Shown here: positions 5,870-8,902 of the stretch, one piece after another
Layout: every line of letters starts with the position of its first letter
How positions within the stretch are numbered: position 1 is the first letter of the stretch
DNA from: Lentimicrobiaceae bacterium
Lineage (GTDB): Bacteria > Bacteroidota > Bacteroidia > Bacteroidales > JAGONC01
DNA: 8,902 nucleotides
NCBI GenBank assembly: GCA_030621075.1
Contig: JAUXII010000019.1
Location: forward strand, 1 to 8,902
Direction: 5' to 3'
Translations under genes and position numbers: made by a program
The notes under the pieces: model-generated
The model's database searches: none
What the model was told of the DNA's origin: nothing
The model's input: the letters and a program-made list of their open reading frames with translations, nothing else

Positions 5870-6841
5870 CTATTTGGTTGTCACATATTCATAACCCATT
5901 GGCGTGTCAACAGTCCACTTGTGGCTTTCAAGATTATCATGGATCATAGCGTTAGTTCCAAACTTCAGGCTTTTTGCGTTATAGCCCAATACATTTAAAT
6001 AAGCTGTAATCATTGAAGATGTCTGGCCTGTCCAGCAATAAGTCACAATTGTTTCAGCTACATCCAGGTTTTTGTACTCCCCACCTGCCAGGGTTAAAGG
6101 ATTAATGCGGTAAGCTGATTTAATATTACCATAAAGATCTACATCAGTTGCCGCCCAATAATTAGTTATAAAAAACTGAGTTGGATTATCCAGAACATCA
6201 GCACAAACGATTCCCTGAAATCCGTTAGCAATCATGAAATCAACTCTTTCTTTCAAAATATCCCCTCCGGTTGTGAAAGATGTAGTGAAGGTTGGCTCAT
6301 CAGCATAAACAATTGGGTCAGAAATATCTCCGGGAGGTGTTGCCCAATTGGCATTTCCAATGGCTTCATTTCCGGTGTTATTATTCCAGGGTCCTGCAAA
6401 ATGCTCATTCCAGGAACACATTCCAAATTTTAACACTTTAGCATCAGTATATCCGGATAGCCGTAATGCAATAACAGCATGACCAGCTGTTTGACCGGTA
6501 TAGCACACAACTAAAATAGGTTTCGTAGCATTTGCAGCATCTGCAACAATGCTTCCAAATGTACAATTTACTGCCCCCTCGATATGACCCAATGTATCAT
6601 AATCACCACTTGAACGAATATCCATAATATAATAGTCACTAATTCCTTTTCCGTGGACTGCATCTGCAGCAGTAATCCAACCATCCAGCATATTATTTAA
6701 ATCTAAATTTTGAGCGACCAAATAATTTTTAAGGACTTCAAAACTAGTTGGAGGCGGATCAGGGGCATCCCTTTCGCAACTAACCAAAACAAACATTGGT
6801 AAAATAGCAATCAACAAAAAATACTTCAACAATTTTTCCAT
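5870..6841 (-). CDS. Lipoprotein with two rhodanese domains, both with intact active-site Cys
   Basis: This 323-aa envelope lipoprotein has the lipobox LVSC (Cys22) followed by a Pro-rich linker. Domain 1 (about 33-150) shows YIMDIRSSGDYDTLGHIEGAV and the active loop CYTGQT (Cys113). Domain 2 (about 185-312) shows GIVCADVLDN, a degenerate GNIKSAYRI and the loop CWTGQT (Cys269). Unlike SseA/TST proteins, where the N-terminal domain is dead, both domains keep the nucleophile, and both loops end in Thr as in TST and MST enzymes. It could therefore carry two persulfides or bring two transfer steps together; that is inference. Other cysteines are 93, 142 and 213. The ATG at 6841 has no Shine-Dalgarno site and lies 62 bp after the preceding rhodanese gene in a very AT-rich gap. 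The surface side (periplasm or outside) cannot be read from the signal. Confidence 0.88.
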   Translation of the reverse strand: MEKLLKYFLLIAILPMFVLVSCERDAPDPPPTSFEVLKNYLVAQNLDLNNMLDGWITAADAVHGKGISDYYIMDIRSSGDYDTLGHIEGAVNCTFGSIVADAANATKPILVVCYTGQTAGHAVIALRLSGYTDAKVLKFGMCSWNEHFAGPWNNNTGNEAIGNANWATPPGDISDPIVYADEPTFTTSFTTGGDILKERVDFMIANGFQGIVCADVLDNPTQFFITNYWAATDVDLYGNIKSAYRINPLTLAGGEYKNLDVAETIVTYCWTGQTSSMITAYLNVLGYNAKSLKFGTNAMIHDNLESHKWTVDTPMGYEYVTTK

Positions 6842-6903
6842 TTAAATTCAATTTTATATTTATAAATAATTAATAATTTACTCTTAATAATATTCAATTA
6901 CTG

Positions 6904-7416
6904 TTAGCCACCGCATCCTGATGATTCTTCTTTCACAGCTGCATCGTCATGATCCGGGTTCCAGGCATCATAACCGCCGGCAAGGCTTTTTACTTTTTTG
7001 TATCCAAGTTGCATCAGTGTTTCAGCTGCTAAAGCACTCCGTCCTCCACTTTTGCAATAAACGATGATTTCGGTAGATTCTTTTTCCGGTAATTCTTCAT
7101 AATAATTTTCCCAAAAACCGGCGTCAGCGATACGAAATTCCAGCAATCCCCTTGAAATATTAACAGGCTCCAGGTAATCGTCGTAATCAAAATCCTGATT
7201 TATATACCCCTTTTTAAGCTCTTTGGGCTGACGAACATCTATCAGATGAAACTCCTCTTCGCCGAGCATTTTCTCGTTCAACTCAGCAACTGTTATCTGA
7301 TCGATCCTGGTTTGCGAACTTGCTGCCATTTCCTTTCCATTTTCATAAACAGCATTACAACTCCATAAAAAGATGAAAGGAATGATTATTAAGTTAATAA
7401 AACGATATTTCTTCAT
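6904..7416 (-). CDS. Single-domain rhodanese lipoprotein with Gly-Cys-Gly-Gly C-terminus
   Basis: This 170-aa lipoprotein has a signal peptide ending in the lipobox FLWSC (Cys20). One rhodanese domain spans about residues 38-152: ITVAELNEKM, FHLIDVRQPKELKKGYI, the catalytic loop CKSGGRS with Cys121, and KVKSLAGGYDAW. It is expected to be an active extracytoplasmic sulfurtransferase. After the domain comes an acidic linker and the terminal SSGCGG (Cys168), almost identical to the end of the Cys-less rhodanese encoded at 3256-3780, so the two are probably related by duplication or share a partner. The segment YINQDFDYDDYLEPVNISRG is longer than the usual GHIPGAxNIP and may form a distinct substrate loop. 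The gene lies 49 bp after the yedE-like transporter gene and lacks a Shine-Dalgarno site. Confidence 0.9.
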   Translation of the reverse strand: MKKYRFINLIIIPFIFLWSCNAVYENGKEMAASSQTRIDQITVAELNEKMLGEEEFHLIDVRQPKELKKGYINQDFDYDDYLEPVNISRGLLEFRIADAGFWENYYEELPEKESTEIIVYCKSGGRSALAAETLMQLGYKKVKSLAGGYDAWNPDHDDAAVKEESSGCGG

Positions 7417-7465
7417 AATTTTTTCTTTAAAATAATTGACTTACACATTGTCAGCTGTTCGGATT

Positions 7466-8680
7466 TTAATAGGCACTAAACCTTCCTGTTTTCTCATTCC
7501 ATTTCACAAAAACATACCAAACAAGTATCAGAGCAAGCATAAAAGCAAATGCTCCCAAATACCCTATGTAATCCGGCAAAAAATTCTTAAACCTCATTTC
7601 AGGAGGAATAATTTTGACAATAGGAGGCACAATAAATTTCTTGGAAATTGGAGAAACGAGCAAGAATCCAATGGCAGAAGCCCATAATTTAATCTGCCCT
7701 TCACCAACTCTCCATAAAGTCCCGACAGCACAGCCACCGGCAACGGTCATGCCAACTCCAAATATTAATCCACCAATTGCAGCACGCACCCAGAAATGCG
7801 GAAAAACCCAGGTCATTTCAACGCTCCTTAGTGATAAATCACCTGCATTAACACCTAAAAACTTAATTATGGTAAAGCCAAAAAGGCCAACAACCAATCC
7901 AGCCATCACACCTACTGATCCATCAGCTTCACCTGTCATGAAAGGATCCCTAAAACCCTTAACAATGCAAAAGCGTGATCGTTGAGAAATTAATCCCATT
8001 AAAAAGCTAATTACAACAAACCACATCATGGTCGGATTGCTTTCTGAATATGAAATTGCAACCACGATCATAATGATGAAAACAATCAATCCTAACCATT
8101 TTTGCCAGGCTCCTTTATCAGAGGAAACTGCCAAAAAAGTATAGCTCTTTCCCATACTAAAACCAGGGAACTTCTCCATTTCCCACATCAGGTACTTCAA
8201 AGCAATAATAACTCCAATAAACAGCCCGATGGTAAATATGATTGCACCACCGGATAATGCGGGTATACCACTAAAGAAAGAGCCAATAGTACAGCCCAAA
8301 CCAATGGTAGCACCAATAGCCATCAGGCTACCACCAATAAGACCTTTCAGCAACTCTCCTTTGGGAGGTATTCGTAAGGCAAACTCCTTCGAAAAAAGGG
8401 CCCCTGCAAAGGACCCTATTACCAATAAAAGGCAGAGCATTCCGTATAAACTAGATGTAAGAGGTGTGGCATTTTCCATTCCCAGGGCGCCAACCATTGA
8501 ATAAAAGTTTTCACCCCAGTTATTAATACCTCCACTGGCACCCCATGGGCTCTTAACAACAAAAAGAAGTATATTTAAAAGTCCAAGGACAATGCCTCCA
8601 ACCCAAACCGGCCAATGCTTCGAAAAAAAAGTATTAAACAGTCCACCTAGAATGCTTCTATTTTTTTCTGATTCTGACAT
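7466..8680 (-). CDS. YeeE/YedE-family inner-membrane transporter (TsuA-like)
   Basis: This 404-aa polytopic membrane protein belongs to the YeeE/YedE family, whose characterised member TsuA/YeeE imports thiosulfate using conserved cysteines; YedE relatives are linked to selenium metabolism. The two-repeat structure is visible: repeat 1 has IGLGCTIGSFFSGIPALSGG (Cys130) and repeat 2 has SQRSRFCIVKGFRDPF (Cys238) and VAGGCAVGTLWRVGEGQIKL (Cys317). Many hydrophobic segments run from residue 25 to 392. The cytosolic partner TusA is encoded immediately upstream: the tusA stop codon is 12 bp before this ATG, and the TAGGAG ribosome-binding site overlaps that stop, so the two are translationally linked. 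Thiosulfate or a related sulfur compound is the likely cargo; the exact substrate is not shown by the sequence. The protein ends FSAY and looks complete. Confidence 0.93.
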   Translation of the reverse strand: MSESEKNRSILGGLFNTFFSKHWPVWVGGIVLGLLNILLFVVKSPWGASGGINNWGENFYSMVGALGMENATPLTSSLYGMLCLLLVIGSFAGALFSKEFALRIPPKGELLKGLIGGSLMAIGATIGLGCTIGSFFSGIPALSGGAIIFTIGLFIGVIIALKYLMWEMEKFPGFSMGKSYTFLAVSSDKGAWQKWLGLIVFIIMIVVAISYSESNPTMMWFVVISFLMGLISQRSRFCIVKGFRDPFMTGEADGSVGVMAGLVVGLFGFTIIKFLGVNAGDLSLRSVEMTWVFPHFWVRAAIGGLIFGVGMTVAGGCAVGTLWRVGEGQIKLWASAIGFLLVSPISKKFIVPPIVKIIPPEMRFKNFLPDYIGYLGAFAFMLALILVWYVFVKWNEKTGRFSAY

Positions 8681-8689
8681 TTTTCAGAT

Positions 8690-8695
8690 CTCCTA
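8690..8695 (-). promoter_or_regulatory. Ribosome-binding site of yedE overlapping the tusA stop codon
   Basis: TAGGAG on the minus strand lies 9 nt before the ATG at 8680, and its TAG is the stop codon of the upstream tusA-like gene. This arrangement suggests coupled translation of the carrier and the transporter. Confidence 0.7.
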
Positions 8696-8902
8696 CTTCT
8701 TTTTAATAATATAACGAGAAACGCCTCCGGGTAACTCTGATGTCTCCAAAAGAGTGTTCCCTGTCTTATCACACCATCTTGGCAAATCAGACTTCGTACC
8801 AGGATCTGTACCGATCATTTCCAATACTTGCCCTGATTGAAGACCTTTCATTGCCTTCGCTACTTTCAACATGGGCATTGGGCATGAAAGCCCCTTACAG
8901 TC
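8693..8902 (-). CDS. TusA/YedF-family sulfur carrier protein, 5' end outside the window
   Basis: Seventy codons are visible and the frame stays open to the window edge, so the gene begins beyond base 8902; the internal ATG at 8878 is not the start because it would remove the active site. The visible N-terminus reads DCKGLSCPMPMLKVAKAMKG, the TusA signature with the sulfur-carrying Cys in a CPMP motif. It is followed by SGQVLEMIGTDPGTKSDLPRWC and a C-terminal strand ending IIKKK. An additional Cys occurs in PRWCDK, absent from the second TusA-like protein at 2361-2612. Only a few residues are likely missing. It lies directly before the yedE-like gene, the same pairing as yedE with yedF and yeeE with yeeD (TusA-like) in other bacteria, so it probably receives sulfur from the transporter in the cytoplasm. 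Confidence 0.93.
   Translation of the reverse strand, partial: DCKGLSCPMPMLKVAKAMKGLQSGQVLEMIGTDPGTKSDLPRWCDKTGNTLLETSELPGGVSRYIIKKK

Noticed and set aside
7614..7985. Plus-strand open frame of 123 codons inside the transporter gene
   Set aside because: It lies wholly antisense to a well-supported YeeE/YedE gene and shows no recognisable domain; the same holds for the other short frames opposite pnp, rpoD, the porin and the rhodaneses.
8693..8878. Internal ATG as the start of the upstream tusA-like gene
   Set aside because: It would cut off the CPMP active-site Cys, and the frame continues open to the window edge with the family signature.
2361..8902. Selenium-metabolism cluster, because YedE and TusA-like YedF occur in that context
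   Set aside because: No selD, selenocysteine machinery or in-frame TGA readthrough is seen, and the many rhodaneses plus DsrE fit sulfur better; it remains an alternative only.
1..8902. tRNA, rRNA, CRISPR arrays or insertion sequences
   Set aside because: No such structures, spaced repeats or transposase genes were recognised, and nearly all the window is accounted for by coding genes.

Overview
The window looks like a chromosomal piece of a Bacteroidota (Bacteroidetes) bacterium. The evidence is the short primary sigma factor typical of that phylum (287 aa, no region 1.1), an AT-rich sequence, several lipoproteins, a phosphate-selective-porin-type (O/P) outer-membrane barrel, and mostly Shine-Dalgarno-free starts. 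The exact genus cannot be read from the sequence.

Left part, + strand (about 1-2334): housekeeping genes. These are the 3' end of pnp (polynucleotide phosphorylase, KH and S1 domains), rpoD (primary sigma factor) and rpe (ribulose-phosphate 3-epimerase). The first ~49 bases of the window do not continue the PNPase sequence and are GC-richer than what follows, so they may be a contig-edge artefact.

Right part, - strand (about 2361-8902): nine consecutive genes, all pointing toward rpe and all compatible with handling sulfane sulfur. In transcription order they are: a TusA-family sulfur carrier (5' end outside the window), a YeeE/YedE-family (TsuA-like) membrane transporter, a rhodanese lipoprotein with a Gly-Cys-Gly-Gly tail, a lipoprotein with two rhodanese domains, an O/P-type porin, a secreted SseA/TST-like tandem rhodanese, a second GCGG-tailed rhodanese lipoprotein that has lost its catalytic Cys, a DsrE-like protein, and a second TusA-family protein. 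Most gaps are 12-84 bp, which suggests one operon. A larger 171-bp gap before the last tusA holds a possible terminator, a possible promoter and a perfect inverted repeat.

Together the genes suggest a route across the whole envelope. A porin would admit a sulfur compound, four extracytoplasmic rhodanese-type proteins would process or carry the sulfane sulfur, YeeE/YedE would move it across the inner membrane, and TusA and DsrE would receive it in the cytoplasm. No sox, dsrAB, hdr-like or selenium genes are visible, so the substrate (thiosulfate, polysulfide, or possibly a selenium compound) and the end use are unknown. The complete set, the paired GCGG tails and the Cys-less rhodanese are the most interesting parts of the window.
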